A stretch of DNA of 44,482 bases, taken from an uncultured Bacteroidales bacterium (GTDB lineage: Bacteria > Bacteroidota > Bacteroidia > Bacteroidales > Bacteroidaceae). The first letter of the stretch is position 1, and every line of letters begins with the position of its first letter. The notes under the pieces are model-generated. The model saw nothing but the letters and a program-made list of their open reading frames with translations, searched no databases and was not told where the DNA came from. Shown one piece after another: positions 13,514-20,553 of this stretch. The translations under genes were made by a program, and so were the position numbers. The stretch lies in assembly GCA_902801485.1 (NCBI GenBank), contig CADCIP010000026.1, forward strand, positions 1 to 44,482. Reading direction: 5' to 3'.

Positions 13514-14013
13514 ATCATCTGTCCTTTCATCTTCGCTCCGCAGTTGGGACAATAGTTAGTTTTCTCGCCAATCACTTCATCACCGCAAAACGGACATTCA
13601 TAAATTTTTGCTAATCCTTTTGTTTTCGGGTCATGTTCTATCCACTCCCCTGTCCTCTCTGTCGGCGAGTGTTTATACTTCTCTAAAACCTCTATGGCTT
13701 CTTCAATAGGCACTCCGCAGAATGTTTCAAAATCTGGCACTACTGCCGGGAGATTGTCAAGTGTCCTAACAATGTCCTCGTCCAAAGGCTCTGTTTGCCA
13801 ACCTGTCAACGCCTCTATCGCCTGTTGCCGACTGATACAGTCCTTGTCCCATGATATATATGGGCAGTTGTTGCAATAGTCCACTTCCTCTGTCGGCTCT
13901 TGCAACGCTTCTATGGCAAGGTCAAGGGCTTTGGTTGTCTTGCTCTTTGGGGCAAACCTAAAATCAATCAACTTCATGCTTTCTAAAATCGCTCTGGCTT
14001 CTATCTTGTCCAT
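13510..14013 (-). CDS. Hypothetical protein with C-terminal zinc ribbon
   Basis: 167 residues, ATG 14013 sharing a base with the upstream stop (TAATG). Contains CNNCPYISWDKDCISRQQAI, then a helical stretch with PAVVPDF, and a C-terminal zinc ribbon CPFCGDEVIGEKTNYCPNCG. Proteins of this layout are common in Clostridia phages and probably mediate nucleic-acid or protein contacts; no activity is known. Confidence 0.7.
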   Translation of the reverse strand: MDKIEARAILESMKLIDFRFAPKSKTTKALDLAIEALQEPTEEVDYCNNCPYISWDKDCISRQQAIEALTGWQTEPLDEDIVRTLDNLPAVVPDFETFCGVPIEEAIEVLEKYKHSPTERTGEWIEHDPKTKGLAKIYECPFCGDEVIGEKTNYCPNCGAKMKGQMI

Positions 14014-14369
14014 TACTCGTCCTCCAACAGGCTCATTTCCATCTGCCCTTCTATCGGTTTTTCCGGCTCTGTTTGATTTTTACCGCGCCACAACGACTTG
14101 TATAAATCTGTCTTGGTAATACCGATCACGTTCCAAGCCTTGCAAGCCGTCCAGCCCTTAACCCAATCAGTCGCTTCACTTGCAGACTGTCCGTATATCT
14201 CGCACTTGTAATAGTTCCTTCGATAACCCTCATGCTTTATCAGGTGGCAACATTCGCCGCAGCTTTTCCCATGAAGAATACCGAACTCATCCCACATGGC
14301 AGATATTTTTCTGCCCCTGGTTTTCCTTTGCACGTCTTTCACATGCTCAGGGGTTACATGTTCACTCAT
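14013..14369 (-). CDS. Hypothetical Cys-rich protein
   Basis: 118 residues from ATG 14369 (AGGTG upstream); three more residues would be added from a GTG. The central part KSCGECCHLIKHEGYRRNYY followed by KCEIYGQSASEATDW and ACKAW looks like a small zinc-binding module found in Clostridia phages. The C-terminus is acidic (MEMSLLEDE). It overlaps the upstream gene by 8 bp. Confidence 0.6.
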   Translation of the reverse strand: MSEHVTPEHVKDVQRKTRGRKISAMWDEFGILHGKSCGECCHLIKHEGYRRNYYKCEIYGQSASEATDWVKGWTACKAWNVIGITKTDLYKSLWRGKNQTEPEKPIEGQMEMSLLEDE

Positions 14370-14598
14370 GCTCTTCACCTATTACCCAATCATCAAATTC
14401 AGCCTCAATAAGCTCCTCAGCGCTGTCGTATTGATCTTCGGGGGTTTCGGGACTGTAATAGAACGTGTATTCACAGACCAACCCGTCTTTTCTCAGCTCC
14501 CAATAGAATTCAAACAGGCCGCCGCCATAGGCATCGTCTTTCTCGGAAATGTCAATCTCACAGTATTTTTTGCCTTTGTACTCGTATACCTTCTCCAT
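14362..14598 (-). CDS. Hypothetical small acidic protein
   Basis: 78 residues, ATG 14598 overlapping the upstream stop (TAATG). Beta-rich start (EKVYEYKGKKYCEIDISEKD), aromatic-rich centre (FEFYWELRKDGLVCEYTFYY) and a very acidic end. Function unknown. Confidence 0.55.
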   Translation of the reverse strand: MEKVYEYKGKKYCEIDISEKDDAYGGGLFEFYWELRKDGLVCEYTFYYSPETPEDQYDSAEELIEAEFDDWVIGEEHE

Positions 14599-15056
14599 TA
14601 TTCGCCCTCGCTTTCAAACTCGTTCAGCAGCGATCGGACAGTTATTTTATTTCCGCAATCACACCGGTACGTGTAGTCGAAAAAGCCATGGCCATCGGTA
14701 TGACTTTCAAGTTTCAACAGTGGATCTATAACTCCGCACTTATCGCACTTGTAGCCATCGTTGGTTTTAGTTGCCCCGATAATTTCTTTCTTGTTCATCG
14801 GCGGCTTTTTGTCAATAAACTTCTGGCCGCAAAATACGCAGCGGTCGTAGCTGTATGCCATTTCTCCACATGACGGGCAATAAGGCATAAGCATACCGTA
14901 GTCGTTCTTATAGTCAATCTCTACGGGTTCATTCTTCCCGTTGGGTTTATCGTCGTCGGCCGGCTGATACTCACAGCCTCCGCACATCAAGCCCCTGTCG
15001 CATGTCCGAGACTTATCCCAATTACACTTTGTTGTATATTCTTGTAAAGTTTTCAC
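14598..15056 (-). CDS. Hypothetical protein with several zinc ribbons
   Basis: 152 residues from GTG 15056, with GGAGAG upstream. CxxC pairs: CGGC at 25-28, CPSC (YCPSCGEMA), CVFC (RCVFCGQKF), CDKC (YKCDKCGVID) and CDCG near the end, so two treble-clef or ribbon units are likely. Probably nucleic-acid or protein binding; family not known. Confidence 0.65.
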   Translation of the reverse strand: MKTLQEYTTKCNWDKSRTCDRGLMCGGCEYQPADDDKPNGKNEPVEIDYKNDYGMLMPYCPSCGEMAYSYDRCVFCGQKFIDKKPPMNKKEIIGATKTNDGYKCDKCGVIDPLLKLESHTDGHGFFDYTYRCDCGNKITVRSLLNEFESEGE

Positions 15057-15178
15057 AGCGTACTCTCCAACACTTTGATAATATCTTTCAGTTTCGCCTT
15101 TAAGGCCAGATCCAGTAACGGACTTTCGTATACCTCGCGCAACATTACAAGCGCGTCATATCTATTCTTTACTCTCAA
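15053..15178 (-). CDS. Small protein between ssb and the zinc-ribbon gene
   Basis: 41 residues from TTG 15178, which overlaps the ssb stop (TTGA), to a stop overlapping the next start (GTGA). Sequence reads RVKNRYDALVMLREVYESPL and LDLALKAKLKDIIKVLESTL: two amphipathic helices. The exact filling of the gap between two genes supports translation; a shorter form from the internal ATG is possible. Confidence 0.45.
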   Translation of the reverse strand: MRVKNRYDALVMLREVYESPLLDLALKAKLKDIIKVLESTL

Positions 15179-15627
15179 AATGGGATCTCCTCCTGCATCT
15201 GTTCAAAACCGGCCGGTACGTTCTGCTGGATGGATGTCTGCTGCTGTGGGCCCGGGTCCTGGACCGGCTGCTGAGCAAATGTCTGTTGTGGCTGCTCCTG
15301 TTCTCTCTGGTTCAAGAACTCCACGTTGTTTGCAACTACATCCGTGGTATATACCTTCTGGCCCTCTTTGTTGGTGTATGATCCTGTCTTGATTTTGCCG
15401 TTGACGCCACACTTGCTGCCTTTGCTCAGGAATCGGCCGCAGTTATCGGCCAGTTTCCCCCAGGCCACTACCGGGATAAAGTCTGTATCGTCTACCCACT
15501 CGCCGGTCTTAGGGTCTTTCTTCCTGTCGCTTACTGCGATGGTGAATCTGCAAAAGCTCGTGCCGTTACTAGTTGCTCTCAGGTCCGGGTCTTTGGTAAG
15601 ATTGCCGATCAATGCTGTCTGGTTCAT
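15175..15627 (-). CDS. ssb: Single-stranded DNA-binding protein
   Basis: 150 residues. The OB fold (~1-108) has NQTALIGNLTKDPDLRATSN, FCRFTIAVSDRKKD, FIPVVAWGKLADNCGRFLSK and KIKTGSYTNKEGQKVYTTDV. The linker is Gln/Pro-rich, and the end is EEIPF, the acidic tip that recruits replication proteins. It coats single-stranded DNA during phage replication and recombination. Confidence 0.95.
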   Translation of the reverse strand: MNQTALIGNLTKDPDLRATSNGTSFCRFTIAVSDRKKDPKTGEWVDDTDFIPVVAWGKLADNCGRFLSKGSKCGVNGKIKTGSYTNKEGQKVYTTDVVANNVEFLNQREQEQPQQTFAQQPVQDPGPQQQTSIQQNVPAGFEQMQEEIPF

Positions 15628-15869
15628 GCCATTTCCTCCTCTATCATCTTTTTCAGGTGGTGAAGTTCATTGGCGTATCTCACGCCGGCTACTCCCAACT
15701 GTGTTGCTGCTTTTAACTCGTCCTCGATGTACGGGATCAGCTTGCTCCGGTCTTCATCAATGACAAGATCCAGAATGTCTGATCCAAAACTGAGCTTATA
15801 TACGGAATCGCGAACATCTAACCGCTTCTCATATACATCTAAGGCTTTTGCTTTTGTTTCTTTGTTCAT
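15624..15869 (-). CDS. Hypothetical helical protein upstream of ssb
   Basis: 81 residues, ATG 15869 after GGAGG and overlapping the upstream stop (ATGA). All-helical, charged: KETKAKALDVYEKRLDVRDS, then YIEDELKAATQLGV and HHLKKMIEEEMA. Its place between the helicase loader and ssb suggests a replication accessory, but no family is recognised. Confidence 0.6.
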   Translation of the reverse strand: MNKETKAKALDVYEKRLDVRDSVYKLSFGSDILDLVIDEDRSKLIPYIEDELKAATQLGVAGVRYANELHHLKKMIEEEMA

Positions 15870-16390
15870 CCTATGCCTCCTATCTGTTTCGCCCCCGCAA
15901 GTGAATCTTCAAGCACTTCGCTTAGCACTGCGGGTATCCTTGCTTGCGTTTCTCTATCAGTCTTGACTTGCCCGTATATCTGTCTGAAGTTTGCTCGTAT
16001 AGACATGAGCTCGTCCTGATCTGACTGACATATCTGCTTCCACCCAAGCCTCTTAACTGCCGTCCTTGTGGTTTCATCCATGCTGGCAAGAGCTCCGGCC
16101 TCATCGGTATAACCAAATCTACCGATAGCCTTTATGACCTGCTCCCATCCTTCCGACCAGTCACCGATCTTCACTTGCGCCTTTGTCACATGATCTATGA
16201 TCTCCGCCGGTGTTGGTGGCCATTTGCTTGTCCTCATGTGAATCTGTACCGCAGCATTAGCAGCCTCATAGGGTAGATCCTTTAAGAGTGCATACCAGAT
16301 GTCCGTTGCATCCTTGTCTCTCAGGAAGTCGTCTTTTGCCCATATCGCTTTCATGCCTTTGGCCAGTATGAGAAACTCTTTATACTCCAT
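15866..16390 (-). CDS. Helicase loader (G39P-like)
   Basis: 174 residues, ATG 16390 after AGGAGG. The N-terminal domain (~1-75) has AIWAKDDFLRDKDATDIWYA, then LLKDLPYEAANAAVQIHMRT and KWPPTPAEI, the pattern of SPP1 gp39-type loaders/inhibitors of the replicative helicase. The C-terminal part is helical and would bind helicase. It overlaps the initiator gene upstream by 11 bp, the usual initiator-loader pairing. The phage carries no helicase of its own in this window, so it probably recruits the host DnaB/DnaC-type helicase. Confidence 0.7.
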   Translation of the reverse strand: MEYKEFLILAKGMKAIWAKDDFLRDKDATDIWYALLKDLPYEAANAAVQIHMRTSKWPPTPAEIIDHVTKAQVKIGDWSEGWEQVIKAIGRFGYTDEAGALASMDETTRTAVKRLGWKQICQSDQDELMSIRANFRQIYGQVKTDRETQARIPAVLSEVLEDSLAGAKQIGGIG

Positions 16391-17078
16391 TCGCCGCCTC
16401 CTGTTCTATCAACTCGTCGAGCCAATCAAGGCGTCCCGGCTTTTCCTCGGGTTTCTGTTTGCCCCGTGTGTTTTTCCTATCCCACGACAGGATCGTTGCA
16501 TAGTGAGACTTATATCTCTTCCCGGTTTTAGCTAGATACTGTGACAGGTTTTCCACTCTATCCTGGTAGTCCATCGGGAATCTATCTACCAGCTTCTTGT
16601 ACTCATCGTCTGTCAGCCTCACGTTTTGGAACTCGCCATAAACGCCTATATTAATATCTTCTTTTGTTCTTTTGTTCTTTTGTTCTTGTTTACTGGTCAC
16701 TCGTTGGTCACTCGTTGGTCGCTCGTTGGTCACTTGTTGGTCAATCTGTTGGTCACAGTTTTGGTATGTGTGCCAGTTAAGTATTGTAATTAGCGAGCCG
16801 TAGTGCTTTGCCTGTTGGTCAATCTGTTGGTCACTTTTTAGATCGTTTAGAATCCGCTTCACTTTTGACTCATTTATCCTTAGATCACGCGCTATCTGTA
16901 ACCGCCCTTTAATAACTTGCCCAGGCTTTAATACAACCTTATCTTTACCCCACAATGTAGGGTAGTCTTCATGCGTGGCTTCAAGTAACAGGTATGCCCA
17001 CACCATGAAATGTTCGGGGCTTTTCATTACAACAGGATTGTCAAGTATTTTTCTATGAAGTTTTATCCATCCAGCCAT
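16380..17078 (-). CDS. Replication initiator / DnaD-like protein
   Basis: 232 residues from ATG 17078, sharing a base with the upstream stop, with GGGGGGAG upstream. The N-terminal winged-helix region reads WIKLHRKILDNPVVMKSPEH, then a typical initiator stretch VVLKPGQVIKGRLQIARDLR with the recognition helix INESKVKRILNDLK. The middle is a polar linker (DQQ repeats, encoded by direct repeats), and the C-terminal half has LTDDEYKKLVDRFPMDYQDR and a helix ending SHYATILSWDRK, a feature of phage replisome organisers. It would bind the iteron-like repeats inside its own gene and load the helicase with the next protein. Confidence 0.8.
   Translation of the reverse strand: MAGWIKLHRKILDNPVVMKSPEHFMVWAYLLLEATHEDYPTLWGKDKVVLKPGQVIKGRLQIARDLRINESKVKRILNDLKSDQQIDQQAKHYGSLITILNWHTYQNCDQQIDQQVTNERPTSDQRVTSKQEQKNKRTKEDINIGVYGEFQNVRLTDDEYKKLVDRFPMDYQDRVENLSQYLAKTGKRYKSHYATILSWDRKNTRGKQKPEEKPGRLDWLDELIEQEAANGV
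16659..16834. other. Probable replication origin: iterons and AT-rich tract within the initiator gene
   Basis: Eight copies of TTGGTCA-type units (core TGGTC) lie at 16694, 16705, 16716, 16727, 16738 and 16750 (spacing 11-12 bp, one helical turn) and at 16816 and 16828. Beside the main cluster, 16659-16690 is a T-rich tract made of repeated TTTTGTTC, suited to unwinding. Origins with iterons inside the initiator gene are the rule in lambda and many Bacillota phages. The repeats encode a Gln/Asp/Thr-rich linker of the protein. Confidence 0.7.
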
Positions 17079-17617
17079 TACTCCCCCCACGCAGCTTTCA
17101 ATCTTGCAATCTCATCCGGTGTCGCCGTATCAATGCCAAGTTCCTGAGCATCGGCCACAATGCCATCAATAAGTACCGACATTTCGTAGGTGTCGTACTG
17201 ACTTGATCCCACGTACAATCTGACGTTGGTATATCCGTCAATCTTAGACGGTCCCAGTATGTCATGCGTATTGCCTATGCCCTGACCGTCCCATGATCTT
17301 AATATCAGCGGCAGCCTATCAGTTTCCACCGGCAGAATAGTAGTAACTCCATAGTCCCGAATCGCCTGTTTGTATATTTCGGTCTTCTTTACCATCAGCC
17401 CCTTAGTAGATGCAATCTTGTCACACAGCACCCAACAGTAGGCATTGGCATCCAGGCTTCTTCCTCCTCTCTTTTCTTTGATTTCTACGTTTATCTTCTT
17501 GCCCTCGTACTTATGCAGAAGTTCAGGCGAATACTTCAAGTCAAGGGTTTCAAATCTTACGATTGCTCCGCCGGACAATGCCGGTTCAACAAGCATATTT
17601 TCAGCAACAAGTTTCAT
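17078..17617 (-). CDS. NinB-like recombination protein
   Basis: 179 residues. The segment RGGRSLDANAYCWVLCDKIA (residues ~50-70) is the hallmark of a phage family related to lambda NinB, a recombination mediator that binds single-stranded DNA. The N-terminus is beta-rich, and the C-terminus has YTNVRLYVGSSQYDTYEMSV and ELGIDTATPDEIARLKAAW. It sits between recombination and replication genes, as NinB-type genes often do. ATG 17617 overlaps the upstream stop (ATGA). Confidence 0.65.
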   Translation of the reverse strand: MKLVAENMLVEPALSGGAIVRFETLDLKYSPELLHKYEGKKINVEIKEKRGGRSLDANAYCWVLCDKIASTKGLMVKKTEIYKQAIRDYGVTTILPVETDRLPLILRSWDGQGIGNTHDILGPSKIDGYTNVRLYVGSSQYDTYEMSVLIDGIVADAQELGIDTATPDEIARLKAAWGE

Positions 17618-17916
17618 TCTTCCTCCCAGTCAAGGTATGACCGCCCATAGCGAGCCATCCATTCTTCACGGGTATGTGTCTCCTCGTACTTTCGCTGTGC
17701 CATCCGCTTATAGAACAGATCCGTTTCTCTGTTGTTATGCGGTGTATCATGTGGACTATCGGCTATGTGATAATCCCACCGAAGATAGATGTATAATCCA
17801 TCCTCCTCCGCATGTTGACGATCAGGGCCATTCATGCAGTGATGCTTATGTAGCCCAGGGCCGTAGTAGCCTGTCAAGAAACACTCGTGGTTATCCTGCA
17901 ATATTGACTTACTCAT
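17614..17916 (-). CDS. Ref-like HNH nuclease
   Basis: 100 residues. Starts with SILQDNHECFLTGYYGPGLH followed by KHHCMNGPDRQHAEEDGLYI, and contains WDYHIADSPHDTPH. The Cys-(x)-HH-(x)-H spacing and LHKHHCMNG/DGLYI core match the small HNH-type nucleases near phage recombination genes (Ref-like/DUF968-like). Probably a DNA nicking enzyme used in recombination. Overlaps both neighbours by 4 bp. Confidence 0.65.
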   Translation of the reverse strand: MSKSILQDNHECFLTGYYGPGLHKHHCMNGPDRQHAEEDGLYIYLRWDYHIADSPHDTPHNNRETDLFYKRMAQRKYEETHTREEWMARYGRSYLDWEEE

Positions 17917-18506
17917 AACGGCCTCTTATTCTTCTTCAGCGCCCTTGCAAGTTCTTTGACCTTCGGTAAATACTCGGCCTTGATCCAGCCTTTGTCGTAC
18001 TCTATTTCCTGCATCTGAATACGTTTCTCGTAGACTTCCACCTGGCCCTCTAGTACTTCGTACTCGTTATCATGCAACGGATAATTTACAAGTATCAGCT
18101 TTTGAAAGCCCGGCAAAAACCACTCGGAGCAAAGTTCCTGATACACGAACATTTCCACTTGGCACTGCATCCAATAATCTTTGGTAACTGTAAACTCGTT
18201 TTTCGCCCTATGGGTCTTGCACTCATATATGACACCATCCTTGTAGCCGTCATAATTTACGCGGATCTTGTATTTCTCATATATGATCTGACCGTCAAGG
18301 ATCATGTCCTCGTCTATGGTCTTTAATATCGGATGCTCGTACATGGTCCCGGCTCTGGTGTATACGTTGCCGATCATGTCTGCTTGTCTCTCGCCGGTCT
18401 TCACCTTCCACCAGTCGTCCCAGGTCGCCGTGTTCCGATTCTTGGCCATGACTTTTTTAGTATCGGATGCTCCGAAATATCCCGATCTATCTAAGTTCTG
18501 AATCAT
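17913..18506 (-). CDS. YqaJ-like exonuclease (PD-(D/E)XK recombinase nuclease)
   Basis: 197 residues from ATG 18506, overlapping the upstream stop (ATGA). N-terminal GYFGASDTKKVMAKNRNTAT with TWDDWWKVKTG, then TRAGTMYEHPILKTI (conserved E of helix 1). The catalytic core RVNYDGYKDGVIYECKTHRA supplies D-(X)n-ExK, and YWMQCQVEMFVY gives the Q motif helix. This is the lambda Exo/YqaJ fold that chews one strand of double-stranded ends. Next to the Rad52-like annealing gene it forms a two-component single-strand annealing recombination system. Confidence 0.85.
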   Translation of the reverse strand: MIQNLDRSGYFGASDTKKVMAKNRNTATWDDWWKVKTGERQADMIGNVYTRAGTMYEHPILKTIDEDMILDGQIIYEKYKIRVNYDGYKDGVIYECKTHRAKNEFTVTKDYWMQCQVEMFVYQELCSEWFLPGFQKLILVNYPLHDNEYEVLEGQVEVYEKRIQMQEIEYDKGWIKAEYLPKVKELARALKKNKRPL

Positions 18507-19207
18507 TTGCCAGCCAACCATTCAATAACGTTCACAAGCCTTTGCGTTTCCATGTCGTCCAGGGTAGCAACATTCCCCTTCTTACAGATAGCATCTATGG
18601 TTATGCTCTTCAGGTCGCTCAGTTCATGGATGCGCATTATGAGTTCTTCCCTCTCGTCTTTCTCGCTCTTCTGGTTACTGGGAGGAACAGCATCACCGTA
18701 TGTTGAGAACAAGTCTTCGCCGTTCTTGTTGCATATAACCAACGTAGCGATGTTTCTGCTCTCGTCGTAGCCGATCTCCTTTACGTAGCTCCCTGCAAAA
18801 AGGCTTTTATTCACGAGCTCATGCCCGTAGCCTTTGTCCTTCGGTTTTGTCGGGCAAGCAACCGGGATAAACGGCGATGAATAAAGCTCCCTGCCTATCC
18901 CCCAGTTGAAACACGCCCTCTTAAAGGAATCTGAGGCAAGGCCTTTCTCCGCTTCAGTGAATGACTGAGTACCGGTGTCTTCCTTGCTTACCCACTCGCC
19001 CTTATCAGGATCGTAGATCGACACAGTACAGTTGGCATTGTCCCGTGAGTGCTCACGTTTCCAGTTGAAAGGTCCCACTACTTCGTCCAGGAGTTTCATG
19101 TCAACACGTGCGTCCTTATACAGAAGTAACGAACATCCGCCGGCCCATACCGATCCGACTCTGACTTCTATCTCGTCTGCCATTAGGGGCCTGAAATTGA
19201 GATCCAT
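18503..19207 (-). CDS. Rad52/Sak-family single-strand annealing protein
   Basis: 234 residues, ATG 19207 with AGGAGG seven bases upstream. The family core is clear: VGSVWAGGCSLLLYKDARVD, then KREHSRDNANCTVSIYDPDK, KEDTGTQSFTEAEKGLASDS and FKRACFNWGIGRELYSSPFI. These residues form the DNA-binding groove of Rad52/22-type annealers. The C-terminus is a separate helical domain. It anneals complementary strands produced by the neighbouring exonuclease, possibly to circularise or recombine phage DNA. Confidence 0.88.
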   Translation of the reverse strand: MDLNFRPLMADEIEVRVGSVWAGGCSLLLYKDARVDMKLLDEVVGPFNWKREHSRDNANCTVSIYDPDKGEWVSKEDTGTQSFTEAEKGLASDSFKRACFNWGIGRELYSSPFIPVACPTKPKDKGYGHELVNKSLFAGSYVKEIGYDESRNIATLVICNKNGEDLFSTYGDAVPPSNQKSEKDEREELIMRIHELSDLKSITIDAICKKGNVATLDDMETQRLVNVIEWLAGK

Positions 19208-19217
19208 GTTCTACCTC

Positions 19218-19484
19218 CTAAAAATCGTCCTCTTCCGGTGTCTGCTTTTCCAGGAGCCACAGCTTGTAGGAATCGTGGCAACTCTCTACAACGTACTTGT
19301 TATACGGTTCAAGGACTTCAACTTTCTTCTTGAGTGAGTCCCTTTCCCTCTCGACCTCCCAGCGTCGGTCACGTTCCTTCTCGTACTCTCTCTGTGCAGC
19401 GGCGCACTGGGTAATGAGATCCCTATACTCGTCGGTTCCTATCTCCACCTTGCCGACGATTTCATACTTTCTTTCTTCGTTCAT
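19218..19484 (-). CDS. Hypothetical coiled-coil protein
   Basis: 88 residues, ATG 19484 after GGAGG. Nearly all helical with a long coiled coil (AAAQREYEKERDRRWEVERE), ending in an acidic tail. It is 10 bp from the annealing protein gene and may be an accessory to it, but no family is recognised. Confidence 0.6.
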   Translation of the reverse strand: MNEERKYEIVGKVEIGTDEYRDLITQCAAAQREYEKERDRRWEVERERDSLKKKVEVLEPYNKYVVESCHDSYKLWLLEKQTPEEDDF

Positions 19485-19648
19485 TCTTCCACCTCCGGTA
19501 ACTCTATCTCCACATCTTCCGGGAGATCATCGTCTTCGTAAATGACATCCAGATCATCGTATGTAGCCTCAGACTCAAGGCCTCTTATATAGTCTCTGTG
19601 CATGTCGTACTTCGTGTAGTATCCATCATCGTCCCAGTCCCATATCAT
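19481..19648 (-). CDS. Very acidic small protein
   Basis: 55 residues from ATG 19648, with TAGGAGGG five bases upstream and an ATGA overlap with the next start. Sequence MIWDWDDDGYYTKYDMHRDY, then almost only Asp/Glu between hydrophobics (DDLDVIYEDDDLPEDVEIEL). Roughly 40% acidic. Such composition is seen in DNA-mimic inhibitors, but also in many phage proteins of no known role. Confidence 0.6.
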   Translation of the reverse strand: MIWDWDDDGYYTKYDMHRDYIRGLESEATYDDLDVIYEDDDLPEDVEIELPEVEE

Positions 19649-19650
19649 GG

Positions 19651-19959
19651 CTACCCTCCTATGTAATAGTTCGCATGAGGGACAACTTTCTTCCGGCGCT
19701 TCTCGTAGATCATCTGTGTTTCGATAGGGATGTTGTAATCATTCTTGAGCTCCCATATCCTTGCGCCCAGTCGTCTTGAATAGATCGGGGCCTTCATGGC
19801 CTCCCTGTCTGTGATGTTGCCGTGCTCCAAAATGTGGGCGAGGATCTTCTTCCTCTGATTGTCGCCTTGCATTTTGTTGAGAACCGGTGTATACTTCTTA
19901 CAGGTTTTTTTAGAAGTGCGTTTCGGTTCGGCCGGCGCATTTTCTTTTACTTTTGCCAT
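19651..19959 (-). CDS. Helix-turn-helix domain protein
   Basis: 102 residues, ATG 19959 after AAGGAG. The basic N-terminus is disordered; residues ~35-80 form a winged-helix-like unit NQRKKILAHILEHGNITDRE followed by APIYSRRLGARIWELKNDYN. This matches small phage helix-turn-helix proteins that sit early in the operon. DNA-binding role likely, target unknown. Confidence 0.65.
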   Translation of the reverse strand: MAKVKENAPAEPKRTSKKTCKKYTPVLNKMQGDNQRKKILAHILEHGNITDREAMKAPIYSRRLGARIWELKNDYNIPIETQMIYEKRRKKVVPHANYYIGG

Positions 19960-20153
19960 TTGTTTCTCCTTTCCTTCGCTTCTTTATGTGCTTTTGAAAT
20001 AACGTACTCTTGTAATGAATGTACTGGAATCTTCCAGTAGCTTCCCTGCTTGTATGCTGGCAATACCCCGGCCTCTAACATTTCATAGATTTTGTTAGGC
20101 GACGTGGCCAGCATTTCCGCCGCATCATTCGGCGTAACTACTAACCTCTCCAT
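19947..20153 (-). CDS. Excisionase/MerR-like DNA-binding protein
   Basis: 68 residues from ATG 20153 (GGAG seven bases upstream). MERLVVTPNDAAEMLATSPN, IYEMLEAGVLPAYKQGSYWK and IPVHSLQEYVI make an HTH_17 unit: sequence-specific helix-turn-helix followed by a wing with Gly-Ser-x-Trp-Lys-Ile. Many phage excisionases have it, but here it sits second in the early operon on the far side from the integrase, so it may be a regulator or the directionality factor for the att site at 22300-22540. Confidence 0.75.
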   Translation of the reverse strand: MERLVVTPNDAAEMLATSPNKIYEMLEAGVLPAYKQGSYWKIPVHSLQEYVISKAHKEAKERRNKWQK

Positions 20154-20154
20154 A

Positions 20155-20361
20155 TCAATCTCCATAAAAATAAGTGATCGGAACATCGAAGTAGTCGCAA
20201 ATCTTTGCGATTATGTCTGCCTTCGGCGTGCACTTGCCACGCTTCCAATCACTTATACGTGCGTTATCTATCTCCTTGTCGGAGCATACTCTATACGTAG
20301 ATACATTATGCTCCTTTAAGAGTCTGTCGTACTTCTCGTACATGGCCTGTCTTTGGTTCAT
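20155..20361 (-). CDS. Cro-like repressor, first gene of the early operon
   Basis: 68 residues from ATG 20361 (AAGGGGAC upstream). An HTH_3 domain: KYDRLLKEHNVSTYRVCSDK, then DNARISDWKRGKCTPKADII and CDYFDVPITYFYGD. It is closely similar to the N-terminal domain of the repressor at 20554 (same TYFY end and YRV...WKRG...TPK frame), as expected for a Cro/CI pair sharing operators. It is transcribed leftwards from the promoter at 20478-20506. Confidence 0.8.
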   Translation of the reverse strand: MNQRQAMYEKYDRLLKEHNVSTYRVCSDKEIDNARISDWKRGKCTPKADIIAKICDYFDVPITYFYGD

Positions 20362-20396
20362 GATTGTCCCCTTGAAATGAGTGTTAAAAAAATAAC

Positions 20397-20425
20397 TTGA
20401 CTTTATTTGGGAAATCACACATAAT
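20397..20425 (+). promoter_or_regulatory. Rightward lysogenic promoter
   Basis: TTGACT (20397-20402), 17-bp spacer, CATAAT (20420-20425). It would start near 20432, leaving a leader of ~120 bases before the repressor gene. An operator-like TTTGGGAAAT lies in the spacer, so the repressor or Cro-like protein probably controls it. Confidence 0.6.
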
Positions 20426-20529
20426 GTACTTTACAGATAAGTTTTACTAAAGTTTGGTATTTCCCAATGTCACCATCATTGTAAATGGTGAATCCTAATT
20501 TGTCAATACCTTTATTTGGGTTTTACCAA
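20406..20529. promoter_or_regulatory. Repressor operators in the switch region
   Basis: Two palindromic sites TTGGTATTTCCCAA (20454-20467) and TTGGGTTTTACCAA (20516-20529) share TTGG-N6-CCAA, and a half-site TTTGGGAAAT lies at 20406-20415 within the rightward promoter. The middle site covers the first transcribed bases of the leftward promoter. The set fits a CI/Cro type switch. The remaining spacer is AT-rich and contains no gene. Confidence 0.6.
20478..20506 (-). promoter_or_regulatory. Leftward early promoter
   Basis: On the - strand TTGACA (20506-20501), exactly 17 bp, TACAAT (20483-20478): a near-consensus promoter. Start expected near 20471, with about 110 bases of leader before the Cro-like gene. 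It faces the rightward promoter at 20397-20425, so their leaders overlap by ~40 bases. Confidence 0.7.
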
Positions 20530-20553
20530 AAATATTTTCAAGGAGTTATTGGA

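Noticed and set aside
16693-16834. Direct repeats as a CRISPR-like array
   Set aside because: Units are only 11-12 bp without unique spacers, lie in a coding frame of the initiator and match an iteron layout.
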